Of a DNA stretch of 64,000 nucleotides, positions 43,950 through 52,847 are shown in pieces (within the stretch, counting starts at the first letter, position 1; each line of letters begins with the position of its first letter). The notes below the pieces were generated by a model, which was not told where the DNA came from, did not search any database, and saw nothing but the letters and a program-made list of their open reading frames with translations. Origin of the DNA: Pseudomonas sp. L5B5 (GTDB lineage: Bacteria; Pseudomonadota; Gammaproteobacteria; Pseudomonadales; Pseudomonadaceae); contig NZ_CP084742.1 of the NCBI RefSeq assembly GCF_020520285.1, positions 2,852,001 through 2,916,000 on the forward strand, in the 5' to 3' direction. The position numbers and the translations under genes are program-made.

Positions 43950-43991
43950 CACCACCCACAGGAGCCGGTCGCCCGGCTCCTGTGGGTGGTG
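43950..43991. terminator. Perfect 19-pair hairpin between DUF4197 gene and mexK
   Basis: CACCACCCACAGGAGCCGG (43950-43968) pairs fully with its inverted copy (43973-43991) around loop TCGC. It begins eight bases after one stop codon and ends eight bases before the other (mexK stop at 43999). It lacks a T-run on either side, so it may act as a bidirectional barrier to convergent transcription and an mRNA 3'-end protector rather than a standard rho-independent terminator. Confidence 0.8.
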
Positions 43992-43998
43992 AATCGCC

Positions 43999-46900
43999 TC
44001 AGTCCTTCTTGACCTTGAACCATGCCGCATACAACGCCGGCAGGAACAGCAGGGTCAACGCCGTGGCGACAATCAATCCCCCCATGATCGCCACCGCCAT
44101 CGGCCCGAAGAACACGCTGCGCGACAGCGGGATCATCGCCAGTACCGCCGCCAGCGCGGTCAGCACGATGGGCCGGAAACGTCGTACCGTGGCCTCGATG
44201 ATCGCATCCCACGGCGTCTGCCCGGCCCTGATGTCCTGTTCGATCTGGTCCACCAGGATCACCGAGTTGCGCATGATCATCCCCGACAGGGCGATGGTGC
44301 CCAGCATCGCCACGAACCCGAACGGCTGGCGGAACACCAGGAGGAACAGGGTCACGCCGATCAACCCCAGGGGCGCCGTCAGGAACACCATGGCGGTACG
44401 CGAGAAACTGCGCAGCTGGACCATCAGCAAGGTCAGCACCACCACGATGAACAGCGGCACGCCGGCCTTCACCGAGTTCTGGCCACGGGCGGAGTCTTCG
44501 ACAGTACCGCCGACTTCCAGCAGATAACCGTCCGGCAGTTCGGCGCGGACCGGCTCAAGGGTCGGCAGGATCTGCTGGACCAGGGTCGCCGGCTGTTCCT
44601 TGCCGTAGATGTCGCCCCGCACCGTCACCGTAGGCAGGCGGTTGCGATGCCAGATCACCCCTTCCTCAAAGCCGTATTCCAGTGTCGCCACTTGGGACAG
44701 CGACACGCTCTGGCCGTTGTCGGTCGGCACAGCCAGGCTCGGCAACAGCGACAGCTCGGTACGTTCCTCGCGGGTGCCGCGCAGCAGGATCTCGATCAGC
44801 TCGTTGTCCTCCCGATACTGGCTGACGGTGGAACCGATCAGCGAGCTCTGTAGAAACTTCGACAGGTTGGCGGTGCTCACGCCCAGGGCCCGGGCACGGT
44901 CCTGGTCGATGTTCAGGTAGACCGCCTTGCTCGGCTCTTCCCAATCCAGGTGCACGTTGGCCACATGGGGGTTGTCACGCACCTTGGCCGCCACCTTGCG
45001 TGCCAGGGCACGCACCTCCTCGATGTGCTCGCCAGTGACCCTGAACTGCACCGGATAACCGACCGGCGGACCGTTCTCCAGCCGCGTGACGCGCGAGCGC
45101 AGGGCCGGGAACTGCTGGTTGAGGGTATCGAGCAACCAGTTGCGCAGGCTCTCGCGATCCTCGATGGTCTTGGCCAGGACCACGAACTGGGCAAAGCTGG
45201 TGGCCGGCAACTGCTGGTCCAGCGGCAAGTAGAAACGCGGCGAGCCAGTGCCCACGTAAGCCACATAGTTGTCGATGCCCGGGTGCTCCTTGAGCATCGC
45301 TTCGAGGCGCTTGACCTCATCGGCGGTATTGCTCAGGGAAGCGCCTTCGGCCAGCTTCAGGTCAACCATCAGTTCCAGGCGCCCGGAGGCCGGGAAAAAC
45401 TGCTGGGGAACAAAACGGAACAGCAGCACCGAGCCGACGAACGCCAGGATGGTCAGGACGATCACGGTCTTGCGTCGCTCCACGCACCAGCCCACCACCC
45501 GGCGTACCCGCTGGTAGAACGGCGTGCCGTGGGGGTTGGATTCGGCGCCATGCTTGGCGGCATGGATCTTCGCCAGGTCCGGCAGCAGCTTCTCGCCCAG
45601 GTAGGGTACGAACACCACGGCGGCGATCCACGAGGCCACCAGGGCGATGGTCACCACCTGGAAGATCGAACGGGTGTATTCGCCGGTGCCCGACTGGGCC
45701 GTGGCGATGGGCAGGAATCCTGCGGCCGTGATCAGGGTGCCGGTAAGCATGGGGAAGGCGGTGCTGGTCCAGGCGAAGCTGGCGGCCTTGATCCGATCGA
45801 ACCCCTGCTCCATCTTGATCGCCATCATTTCCACCGCGATGATCGCGTCATCCACCAGCAGGCCGAGGGCCAGGACCAGCGCCCCGAGGGAAATCTTGTG
45901 CAGGCCGATGCCCAGGTAGTACATGGTGGCGAAGGTCATCGCCAGCACCAGGGGAATCGCCAGGGCCACCACCATCCCGGTGCGCACGCCCAGGGAGAAG
46001 AAGCTCACCAGCAGGACGATGATCAGCGCCTCGGCCAGCACCCGCACGAACTCGCCGACTCCGGTCTTAACGGCGGCCGGCTGGTCTGACACCTTGCGCA
46101 ACTCCATGCCCGCCGGCAGGGTTTTCTGCAGGCGCGCGAATTCGCCTTCCAGGGCCTTGCCCAGCACCAGGATGTCGCCCCCCGACTTCATCGCCACTGC
46201 CAGGCCGATGGCATCTTCACCCATGAAGCGCATGCGCGGCGCGGGCGGATCGTTGAAACCACGACGGACCTCGGCGACATCGCCGATGCGGAACGTGCGT
46301 CCGGCCACCCGGATCGGGAAGTTGCGAATCTGCTCCACGGTCTGGAAGTTGCCGGACACCCGCAATTGCACCCGCTCGCTGGGGGTCTCGAAGAACCCGG
46401 CAGTGGAGACCGCGTTCTGTTCTTCCAGCGCCTGCTGCACTGCTGCCAAGGGCAGCCCCAGGGTCGCCAGCTTGACGTTGGACAACTCGATCCAGATCTT
46501 CTCGTCCTGCAGGCCCAGCAGCTCGACCTTGCCCACATCCTTGACCCGTTGCAGCTGGATCTGGATACGGTCGGCGTAGTCCTTGAGCACCGCGTAGTCG
46601 AAGCCCTGCCCGGTCAGCGCGTAGATGTTGCCAAAGGTAGTGCCGAACTCATCGTTGAAGAACGGCCCCTGGACCCCTGGCGGCAGGGTGTAGCGGATGT
46701 CGCTGATCTTCTTGCGGACCTGGTACCAGAGCTCGGGGATTTCGTTGGAGTGCATCGAATCCCGGGCGATGAAGGTCACCTGGGATTCACCAGGCCGCGA
46801 GAAGGACACGATGCGATCGTACTCGCCCGTCTCCATCAGCTTCTTCTCGATACGCTCGGTGACCTGGCGCGATACCTCCTGGGCCGTGGCTCCCGGCCAG

Positions 46901-47055
46901 CTGGTACGGATCACCATGGCCTTGAAGGTGAAGGGCGGGTCTTCGCTCTGGCCCAACTTGGTGTAGGACAGCGCACCGACGATGGCCAGCAGCAACATCA
47001 GGAACAGGACGATCTGGCGATTGCGCAACGCCCAGGCGGAAAGGTTGAAACCCAT
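43999..47055 (-). CDS. mexK: RND efflux pump inner-membrane transporter (MexK)
   Basis: A proton-driven RND drug exporter of 1018 residues with the usual 12 membrane segments and two large periplasmic loops. The N-terminus is GFNLSAWALRNRQIVLFLML. The TM4 acidic pair is in LGLLVDDAIIAVEM, and the second half repeats the fold (VLVDQIEQDIRAGQT). It follows mexJ by six bases and the divergent TetR gene mexL is beyond that, the layout of P. aeruginosa mexJK-mexL (triclosan, macrolides). Substrates here are inferred. No outer-membrane channel gene is adjacent, as known for MexJK, which uses OprM or OpmH. Confidence 0.88.
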   Translation of the reverse strand: MGFNLSAWALRNRQIVLFLMLLLAIVGALSYTKLGQSEDPPFTFKAMVIRTSWPGATAQEVSRQVTERIEKKLMETGEYDRIVSFSRPGESQVTFIARDSMHSNEIPELWYQVRKKISDIRYTLPPGVQGPFFNDEFGTTFGNIYALTGQGFDYAVLKDYADRIQIQLQRVKDVGKVELLGLQDEKIWIELSNVKLATLGLPLAAVQQALEEQNAVSTAGFFETPSERVQLRVSGNFQTVEQIRNFPIRVAGRTFRIGDVAEVRRGFNDPPAPRMRFMGEDAIGLAVAMKSGGDILVLGKALEGEFARLQKTLPAGMELRKVSDQPAAVKTGVGEFVRVLAEALIIVLLVSFFSLGVRTGMVVALAIPLVLAMTFATMYYLGIGLHKISLGALVLALGLLVDDAIIAVEMMAIKMEQGFDRIKAASFAWTSTAFPMLTGTLITAAGFLPIATAQSGTGEYTRSIFQVVTIALVASWIAAVVFVPYLGEKLLPDLAKIHAAKHGAESNPHGTPFYQRVRRVVGWCVERRKTVIVLTILAFVGSVLLFRFVPQQFFPASGRLELMVDLKLAEGASLSNTADEVKRLEAMLKEHPGIDNYVAYVGTGSPRFYLPLDQQLPATSFAQFVVLAKTIEDRESLRNWLLDTLNQQFPALRSRVTRLENGPPVGYPVQFRVTGEHIEEVRALARKVAAKVRDNPHVANVHLDWEEPSKAVYLNIDQDRARALGVSTANLSKFLQSSLIGSTVSQYREDNELIEILLRGTREERTELSLLPSLAVPTDNGQSVSLSQVATLEYGFEEGVIWHRNRLPTVTVRGDIYGKEQPATLVQQILPTLEPVRAELPDGYLLEVGGTVEDSARGQNSVKAGVPLFIVVVLTLLMVQLRSFSRTAMVFLTAPLGLIGVTLFLLVFRQPFGFVAMLGTIALSGMIMRNSVILVDQIEQDIRAGQTPWDAIIEATVRRFRPIVLTALAAVLAMIPLSRSVFFGPMAVAIMGGLIVATALTLLFLPALYAAWFKVKKD

Positions 47056-47061
47056 CGGGGA

Positions 47062-48150
47062 TTACTCCTTGGCGGCCAGGTTGACCACACGGTTGGAGCG
47101 ATCCACCGGGCGCACTTGCAGGCCCTCGTGGAGCACATGCACACCCGCGGCCACCACCCAGTCTCCCGGGCTCAGGCCCTCGAGCACCGGCACGGTCTTT
47201 TCAGTGAAGGGGCCGACACGGACAGGGGTCTTGTGCAGGGTGTTGTTGGCATCGACGCGCCAGACGTAGGTGGCGCCGCCTTCGGCAGACAAGGCGGACA
47301 ATGGCACAGACAGCGACACTTGCTGGTCGTTCTGCACGAATACGCGAGCGCTCTGGCCCAGTTCCGCCGGCACCTTGCCGGAGTTGAAGGCGATGCGCGC
47401 GGCGAAGGTGCGCGAGCGGGGATCGGCAGCCGGGGACAACTCGCGGATGTGTCCTTCAAGACGCTGTCCCGGCTGGGTCCAGAGTTCCACCGATACCGGC
47501 TGGCCGACCTTGAAGCGACCGAAGTTCTGCTCGGGGAAACTGATCAGCACTTCGCGCTCGCCATCGGTGGCGAGGGTGAAGACCGTCTGCCCGGCCGCGA
47601 CCACTTGCCCGACCTCCACTGCCCGCTTGGCCACCACGCCATCCTGGGGGGCACGCAGCACGGCGTAACCGGCCTGGTTACTGGCGACATCGAACTCGGC
47701 CTTGATCTGTTTCAGGCGCGCCTCACCGGAACGATAGAGGTTCTCGGCGTTGTCGTATTGGGAGTGGCTGACCATCTGCCGATCCAGCAGGGCCTTGTAG
47801 CGATCACGCTCGGCGCGGACCAGGTTGAGGTTGGCGCTGGCGGCAGTGACCTGGGCCCGGGTGGCCTCCAGTTGCAGGCGCACATCCTGCGGGTCGAGTT
47901 CGGCCAGGGGCTGGTTGGCCTTGACCCGCTCGCCCTCTTCTACCAGTCGTCGACTGACCTTGCCGCCGATGCGGAACGCCAGGTCCGGTTCATAGCGCGC
48001 CCGCACCTCGCCGGGATAGCTGTCCGAAGCCCTTGCCGAAGGCTCTGGCTGGACCACCATGGCCGGCCGAACGCCAGTTTGAACGGGCTCTTCGTGCCCA
48101 CAAGCAGACAGAAAAAAAGCCAGGCTGACTGGCAGGGCATAGCGCAACAT
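47062..48150 (-). CDS. mexJ: RND efflux periplasmic adaptor (MexJ)
   Basis: Membrane-fusion lipoprotein bridging the RND pump and the outer-membrane channel. The 362-residue precursor has lipobox LSAC with Cys17 (MLRYALPVSLAFFLSAC). Domains in order: barrel-sandwich with lipoyl-type halves (PDLAFRIGGKVSRRLVEEG and YAVLRAPQDGVVAKRAVEVG), a helical hairpin between them (EATRAQVTAASANLNLVRAE), then beta-barrel and membrane-proximal domains. It is the first gene of mexJK. Confidence 0.88.
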   Translation of the reverse strand: MLRYALPVSLAFFLSACGHEEPVQTGVRPAMVVQPEPSARASDSYPGEVRARYEPDLAFRIGGKVSRRLVEEGERVKANQPLAELDPQDVRLQLEATRAQVTAASANLNLVRAERDRYKALLDRQMVSHSQYDNAENLYRSGEARLKQIKAEFDVASNQAGYAVLRAPQDGVVAKRAVEVGQVVAAGQTVFTLATDGEREVLISFPEQNFGRFKVGQPVSVELWTQPGQRLEGHIRELSPAADPRSRTFAARIAFNSGKVPAELGQSARVFVQNDQQVSLSVPLSALSAEGGATYVWRVDANNTLHKTPVRVGPFTEKTVPVLEGLSPGDWVVAAGVHVLHEGLQVRPVDRSNRVVNLAAKE

Positions 48151-48186
48151 GGCGGCGACCTTTCGCTAATGGTGCTTGGAATAATT

Positions 48187-48200
48187 ATACTGGCCAGTAT
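48187..48200. promoter_or_regulatory. Putative MexL operator palindrome
   Basis: ATACTGGCCAGTAT is a perfect 14-base palindrome centred 57 bases before mexL and 43 before mexJ. A second, imperfect half-site pair lies at about 48219-48231, with CCAGTAT (48225-48231) matching one arm. TetR repressors bind such palindromes, and MexL is known to repress both mexJK and itself from this intergenic region in P. aeruginosa. Assignment to MexL is inferred from position. Confidence 0.7.
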
Positions 48201-48244
48201 GTTATTAATAGCAAACTCACCAGTCCAGTATTAAAAGCGAAAAA

Positions 48245-48889
48245 ATGTCCGACAATAACGCCGCAAACGTTGGGCCAGGCAGGCCCAAGGATCTGGCAAA
48301 ACGCCAAGCCATTCTCGACGCAGCGAAAAGCCTGTTCCTGAGCAATGGCTACGCCAGTACCAGCATGGATGCGGTCGCCGCCGAAGCCGGGGTGTCGAAA
48401 CTCACGGTGTACAGCCATTTCAATGACAAGGAGACGCTGTTCTCCGCCGCCGTGGTAGCCAAGTGCGAAGAACAGCTGCCCACGCTGATCTATGAACTGA
48501 CGCCCGGCACCTCGGTGGAAAGCCTGCTGCTGGCCATCGGCCGGGGCTTTCACCAATTGGTCAACAGCGACGAATCGGTCAACCTGCATCGCCTGATCAT
48601 GGCCCTGGGCAGCCAGGACCCCAAGCTCTCGCAGGTGTTCTTCGAAGCCGGTCCCGAACGCGTCCTGCAAGGCATGGAACGCTTGCTGGGCAAGATCGAC
48701 CAGATGGGCACCCTGCGCATCGACAAGCCGCGCAATGCCGCCGAGCACTTCTTCTGCATGCTCAAGGGCGGGGCCAACTTCCGCCTGCTCTACGGCTGCG
48801 GCAAACCCCTGGCGGGCGCCGCGGCCGAAGCACACGTGAAGGAAGTGGTGGGATTGTTCATGCGCGCCTACCGCCCGGAACCGGACTGA
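48245..48889 (+). CDS. mexL: TetR-family repressor MexL
   Basis: A 214-residue TetR regulator. The N-terminal helix-turn-helix spans about residues 17-75 (RQAILDAAKSLFLSNGYAST then VAAEAGVSKLTVYSHFNDKE). The ligand-binding half has the TetR AefR-like pattern (LIMALGSQDPKLSQVFFEAG). Divergent from mexJ with a 94-base gap holding the palindrome. It probably represses mexJK and itself. Confidence 0.88.
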   Translation: MSDNNAANVGPGRPKDLAKRQAILDAAKSLFLSNGYASTSMDAVAAEAGVSKLTVYSHFNDKETLFSAAVVAKCEEQLPTLIYELTPGTSVESLLLAIGRGFHQLVNSDESVNLHRLIMALGSQDPKLSQVFFEAGPERVLQGMERLLGKIDQMGTLRIDKPRNAAEHFFCMLKGGANFRLLYGCGKPLAGAAAEAHVKEVVGLFMRAYRPEPD

Positions 48890-48911
48890 CAGCGCGCCTG
48901 CCGTCCAGGGC

Positions 48912-49694
48912 TCAGGCCTTGAGGGCCTTCTTGGGGTAGATGTCGTAGCGGCTGGACTTGCCTTCCAGGCCATGACTCGGCTTGGGCCCTTCGATGCACG
49001 GCGCCTTGCGCGGACGCTTGACCACCACCCGGTGGCTGGCCAGGGCCAGGGCAGCCTCGAGCAATGCCGGCGCATCGTTGTCGTCGCCCACCAGGGGGCG
49101 GAACAGGCGCATTTCCTTTTTCACCAGGGCGCTTTTCTCACGGTGGGGAAACATCGGATCAAGGTAGATCACCTGGGGCGGCTCACCCTGCCAGTTGCGC
49201 ATCAACTCGATGGAGTTGCCCTTGAGCAACTCCATGCGGGCGATGATCGGTGCCACCTCGGCGTCCTGCGCCGCGCGGGCCAGGCCATCCTCCAGGAGTG
49301 CACCGATCAGGGGCTGGCGCTCGATCAGGCTCATCTGGCAACCCAGGGTCGCCAGCACGAAGCCGTCCTTGCCCAGGCCCGCCGTAGCATCCAGCACCCG
49401 TGGGCGCACCCCTTGGGCCACGCCCACGGCCTTGGCAATCATCTGGCCACTGCCGCCGCCGTACAAACGCCGATGGGCCGCGCCACCTTCGATGAAGTCC
49501 ACCCGTACCGGCCCGGGCGCGTCGGGGCCCAGCTGTTGCAATTGCAGCCCTTGCTCACCCACCTGCAGGGCGAACTCGGCATCCTCGATCTGCAACGGCA
49601 AGTTCAGTCGCTCGGCCCATTGCTGGGCCCGGGGTGCGAACTCGGCGCCCAGGGCCTCGACTTTGATGCGGCAGGCCGCAGGTTGCTCACTCAT
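48912..49694 (-). CDS. rsmJ: 16S rRNA (guanine1516-N2)-methyltransferase
   Basis: RsmJ methylates N2 of G1516 in 16S rRNA. The 260 residues show the family's AdoMet motif [18 protein letters not shown], the [19 protein letters not shown] motif with the DPMFP catalytic loop, and [14 protein letters not shown]. It is convergent with mexL, 22 bases away, and divergent from the repeat protein at 49789. Confidence 0.95.
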   Translation of the reverse strand: MSEQPAACRIKVEALGAEFAPRAQQWAERLNLPLQIEDAEFALQVGEQGLQLQQLGPDAPGPVRVDFIEGGAAHRRLYGGGSGQMIAKAVGVAQGVRPRVLDATAGLGKDGFVLATLGCQMSLIERQPLIGALLEDGLARAAQDAEVAPIIARMELLKGNSIELMRNWQGEPPQVIYLDPMFPHREKSALVKKEMRLFRPLVGDDNDAPALLEAALALASHRVVVKRPRKAPCIEGPKPSHGLEGKSSRYDIYPKKALKA

Positions 49695-49721
49695 CTTGAA
49701 AACACACTCAAAAAATTAATG

Positions 49722-49740
49722 ATCGGCAAAAACTGCCGAT
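49722..49740. other. Short hairpin in the rsmJ-49789 divergent gap
   Basis: ATCGGCA (49722-49728) pairs with TGCCGAT (49734-49740) around AAAAC. It is 50 bases before the plus-strand gene and 28 before the rsmJ start, so it could be an operator or leader structure. No other clear promoter signal was seen in this 94-base gap. Confidence 0.35.
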
Positions 49741-49788
49741 AACAGAACTATCGGCCATTTTGCCAGAGCTCAGCGTCGACCGAGAGCA

Positions 49789-50406
49789 ATGTCAGACATT
49801 CAACGCACATCGATAGGTTATATCTCGCCCCACGGCGACTATGGCCTGCGCAATTCCCAGGCACTCAGTGGCGTCAGTCACCTGTGGCAGGACTTCTTTG
49901 CCCAGGCTCTGGCCGAGCAACGAGGGGATGGCGCCAGCGTTGAAACCCTGCCCAAGGTGGCCGTCGACGGCCCCGTGGAACCTGCTGGCGGCAGCCAGAT
50001 GCTGGCCCAGATCGTCAACCAGCGTGGTTGCGAGGTGCAGGACACCGAAGTCCGCCCCCCCGAGCCGCTGTTCCTGCCGATCGCCGAGTTCGAAATGGAA
50101 TTGCTGGACAAGCCGGCTCCGCCCTTCCCGCCGGATGAAATCATCGCCCAGCAACGCCAGCAGAACTTCGAGAGCGGCTGGGTGCGCCCGATCGTGCTCA
50201 ATGCCGGCCAGCCGCTGCCAGAGCCGGGCTCGGCCCCGGAACCGCGTCCGCTGCACCTGCCGATCGCCGAATTCGAGATGGACCTGTTGGACAAGCCAGC
50301 CGAGCCATTCCCACCGCAAGAGCTTATCGAACAGCAACGGCAGATGGACTTCGACATGGGCTGGGCTCGCCCACTGATCCTGCAGAACCTGCGCATCGCT
50401 GCCTGA
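49789..50406 (+). CDS. Unknown protein with two copies of a 45-residue module
   Basis: A 205-residue acidic, proline-rich protein that I do not recognise. Residues 93-137 and 154-198 are two copies of one module, 32 of 45 residues identical (PIAEFEM, LLDKPA, FPP, QQRQ, GWxRP), joined by a Pro-rich 16-residue linker (LNAGQPLPEPGSAPEP). Residues 1-90 have no clear repeat. No signal peptide or membrane segment is seen. Its ribosome site is weak (GAGAGCA before ATG). It lies beside rsmJ and mexL; the context gives no function. The copies are similar at protein level, so the gene is under selection. Confidence 0.8.
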   Translation: MSDIQRTSIGYISPHGDYGLRNSQALSGVSHLWQDFFAQALAEQRGDGASVETLPKVAVDGPVEPAGGSQMLAQIVNQRGCEVQDTEVRPPEPLFLPIAEFEMELLDKPAPPFPPDEIIAQQRQQNFESGWVRPIVLNAGQPLPEPGSAPEPRPLHLPIAEFEMDLLDKPAEPFPPQELIEQQRQMDFDMGWARPLILQNLRIAA

Positions 50407-50415
50407 TCCGGCCCC

Positions 50416-51114
50416 TCAGCGACAGCGCCAGAGCGGCCCCAGGTCCAGGTGGAAATGGTTGCGATGGGCGTTGTTGAAATCCGGCCCGAGCACCACGTTG
50501 AAAGCATCGCAGGCACCGTCCCGAGCCAGGCGCAAAAACCGTCCCTCGGCACTGTCCTTCGGCCAATCCTTGAGCACATTGATGCTGCGCCCGTCACTCA
50601 GGCGGAAACCGGCAATATCCAGGGCGTTGGCGCTGGCATGCTCGCTGCGCCAGCCAATCTTGCGGTGATACATGTTGCGGCAGGCAAAACTGCCCAGGTG
50701 ATCGACACGCGCCACCCGCTGGCCAAACACCTGCTGCGCCGCCGGCTGCAAGCCATGCCGCTCATACAGCGCAAAGGCCACCGCCAGCGGGCAGCTGGCG
50801 AGGAAGCTGCTGCTCAGGGCGATATCGCCGCCCTGCACCCGCAAGGTATTGCTCAAGGGACAGTCCACATCGGCGCGACTGTCGGGCTGGCGAACGGTGC
50901 GCAACCCCGAGGTCGCGAGGGCCTGGTCACACAGCTGCGGGTCATCCTGCAGTCGCGACAACTTGAAGCGGGTCAACAGGTTGGGCTTGGCCCTGACATC
51001 CAACGGCGCCCAGGGATTCCAGGCATCTGCCAGCGGCAGCCAGCCCAACCGCACCCCCATCAACAACAGAGCCCCCAGCAACACCAGAGCGCCCACAACG
51101 TTCCTTGCCCGCAC
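50416..51114 (-). CDS. Extensin-like C-terminal domain protein (M15-type fold)
   Basis: A 232-residue protein with one N-terminal membrane anchor (MRARNVVGALVLLGALLLMG) from a GTG start at 51114, preceded by AAAGGGA. The mature domain belongs to the extensin-like C family, which resembles zinc D-Ala-D-Ala peptidases: probable ligands His159, Asp166 (SEHASANALDI) and His220/His222 (HRNHFHLD). Six cysteines (62, 85, 108, 145, 202, 231) suggest periplasmic disulfides. A cell-wall peptidase role is inferred and unproven. It is twelve bases downstream of the PEP-mutase family gene. Confidence 0.8.
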   Translation of the reverse strand: MRARNVVGALVLLGALLLMGVRLGWLPLADAWNPWAPLDVRAKPNLLTRFKLSRLQDDPQLCDQALATSGLRTVRQPDSRADVDCPLSNTLRVQGGDIALSSSFLASCPLAVAFALYERHGLQPAAQQVFGQRVARVDHLGSFACRNMYHRKIGWRSEHASANALDIAGFRLSDGRSINVLKDWPKDSAEGRFLRLARDGACDAFNVVLGPDFNNAHRNHFHLDLGPLWRCR

Positions 51115-51126
51115 GCCAATTCCCTT

Positions 51127-51957
51127 TTACGACTGCTTGAACAATTGATTGATCTGCCCGAAGGGCATCGCGCGCTCGGCGAAGTCGAAGCGACCCTGGT
51201 CACGGATCTCCTGCGCCGCCTGGTAGAACGCGCCATAGGCCGCACGGGCCAAGGCCGAACCGACGCTGATGCGCTTGACGCCCAGCTCTGCCAGTTGCGC
51301 CAGGTTCAGGTCCAGGCCACCGGACATCAGCACGTTCACCGGCTTGGGCGCCACCGCCCGTACCACTTGGCGGATCTCCTGCGCACTGCGCAGCGCCGGA
51401 GCATAGAGCACGTCGGCACCGGCTTCGGCAAAGGCCTGCAGGCGGCGAATGGTGTCTGCCAGGTCGTTGCAGCCGTGCAACTGGTTCTCCGCCCGGGCAG
51501 TCAGGGTAAAGGAGAATGGCAAGCTGCGGACCGCCGCGACGCAGGCCTCGATGCGCTCCACTGCCAGGTGGAATTCGTAGATGGGATCATCGCTGCGGCC
51601 CGTCGCGTCCTCGATCGAACCGCCCACTGCGCCATGGGCTGCTGCCTGCAACAGGGCCTGGGCACACTCCCCGGGACTGTCGGCAAAACCGTTCTCCAGG
51701 TCGACGGCCACCGGCAGCTCGCTGGCGCCGACGATGCCGCGCACATTGGCCAGGGTGTCCGCCAGGTTCAGGGCGCCCTCGGCATCCGGGCGTCCCAGGG
51801 AAAAGGCATAGCCGGCACTGGTGGTGGCCAGGGCTTCGAAGCCCAGGCCGGCCAGCATCCTGGCGGACCCGGCGTCCCAGGGGTTGGGAATGACGAAGGC
51901 CCCGGCACGCTCATGCAGGGCCTTGAAAGCATTGGCTCGAAGGGTTTGCGCGTCCAT
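51127..51957 (-). CDS. Isocitrate lyase / PEP mutase family protein
   Basis: A 276-residue TIM-barrel protein of the ICL/PEP mutase superfamily. Visible motifs are FVIPNPWDAGSARML, ATTSAGYAFSLGRPDAEG, PVAVDLENGFADSP (metal-site strand) and GSIEDATG. The C-terminal part (MSGGLDLNLAQLAELGVKRIS) completes the barrel. Sub-family members are annotated as oxaloacetate decarboxylase or methylisocitrate-lyase-like, but the substrate is not determined by sequence. It precedes the extensin-like gene by twelve bases. Confidence 0.85.
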   Translation of the reverse strand: MDAQTLRANAFKALHERAGAFVIPNPWDAGSARMLAGLGFEALATTSAGYAFSLGRPDAEGALNLADTLANVRGIVGASELPVAVDLENGFADSPGECAQALLQAAAHGAVGGSIEDATGRSDDPIYEFHLAVERIEACVAAVRSLPFSFTLTARAENQLHGCNDLADTIRRLQAFAEAGADVLYAPALRSAQEIRQVVRAVAPKPVNVLMSGGLDLNLAQLAELGVKRISVGSALARAAYGAFYQAAQEIRDQGRFDFAERAMPFGQINQLFKQS

Positions 51958-51989
51958 CTGCGGGTTCCTGGGGAGACTGTCGGAGCGCC

Positions 51990-52847
51990 TCAGAGCAGAC
52001 CGAGCTGCTCCGCGGCGGGCTCTCTGTATAACTCAGGCAAAGCGGGCAGGCCAGGCAAACGTTGCATCAGGCGCGCATGAAAACGCCGCGCCAGTTCGGC
52101 AGCCATGCGGTTGTCGGACGTGTGCAGGAACACATAGGGAGTACGCCCCTCCTCGATCCATCCGGCGACCTTGTCGAGCCAGGGCACCAGGAACGGGTCA
52201 TTGGCTTCAAGCTCTGGATGACCGATGAAACGCACTTGGGGAAACTGGGTGAAGGCGGCCGGACGGGGCGGCACCCTGGGCTTTTTCGACTGGGCATGCA
52301 GCACCGCCGGGGTCGTCGAGGTGCAGCTGAACAAGGCCCGTGGGTCGAGGCAGATGCGCTCGACGCCACGGTCGAGCAACAACCGATTGAGCCTGCGCTC
52401 GGCGTCTCCCCTGGCGAAGAACTCCGCATGCCGCACCTCCACCGCCAGCGGCCGCTGCAAGCCATCGATGAAGCCTGCCAGTTCGGCCAGGCGCTGCGGC
52501 GCGAAGGTGGCCGGCAGTTGCAACCACAGCGGCGATATCCGCTCGCCCAGCGGGCTGAGCAACTGGACGAAGCTTTCGGCACTCGTCAGTTGCTCGCGCA
52601 GATCGCCACCGTGGCTGATATCACCCGGGAACTTGGCAGTGAAGCGAAAATGCCCGGGCATGATCTGCGCCCAGCGTTCCACCGTGGCTGGCGCGGGCCG
52701 GGCATAGAAGGTGGTATTGCCTTCGACGGCATTGAATACCTGGGAGTACAGGCCGAGGAAGTCGTTGGGCCGCGCGTCTTCCGGGTACAGGTACTCGCGC
52801 CAGGCGTTTTCGCTCCAGGAAGGACAACCGAGAAAATAGGGCAGCAT
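51990..52847 (-). CDS. DUF72 family protein (TIM-barrel)
   Basis: A 285-residue protein of the DUF72/YecE family, with the usual start MLPYFLGCPSWSENAWREYL at 52847 and FNAVEGNTTFYARPAPATVERW. The ending in RRFHARLMQRLP is typical. The function of the family is unknown; a TIM-barrel fold is known from structures. Its start overlaps the stop of the upstream small gene by one base (ATG at 52847-52845). The open frame runs thirteen codons into that gene. Confidence 0.9.
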   Translation of the reverse strand: MLPYFLGCPSWSENAWREYLYPEDARPNDFLGLYSQVFNAVEGNTTFYARPAPATVERWAQIMPGHFRFTAKFPGDISHGGDLREQLTSAESFVQLLSPLGERISPLWLQLPATFAPQRLAELAGFIDGLQRPLAVEVRHAEFFARGDAERRLNRLLLDRGVERICLDPRALFSCTSTTPAVLHAQSKKPRVPPRPAAFTQFPQVRFIGHPELEANDPFLVPWLDKVAGWIEEGRTPYVFLHTSDNRMAAELARRFHARLMQRLPGLPALPELYREPAAEQLGLL

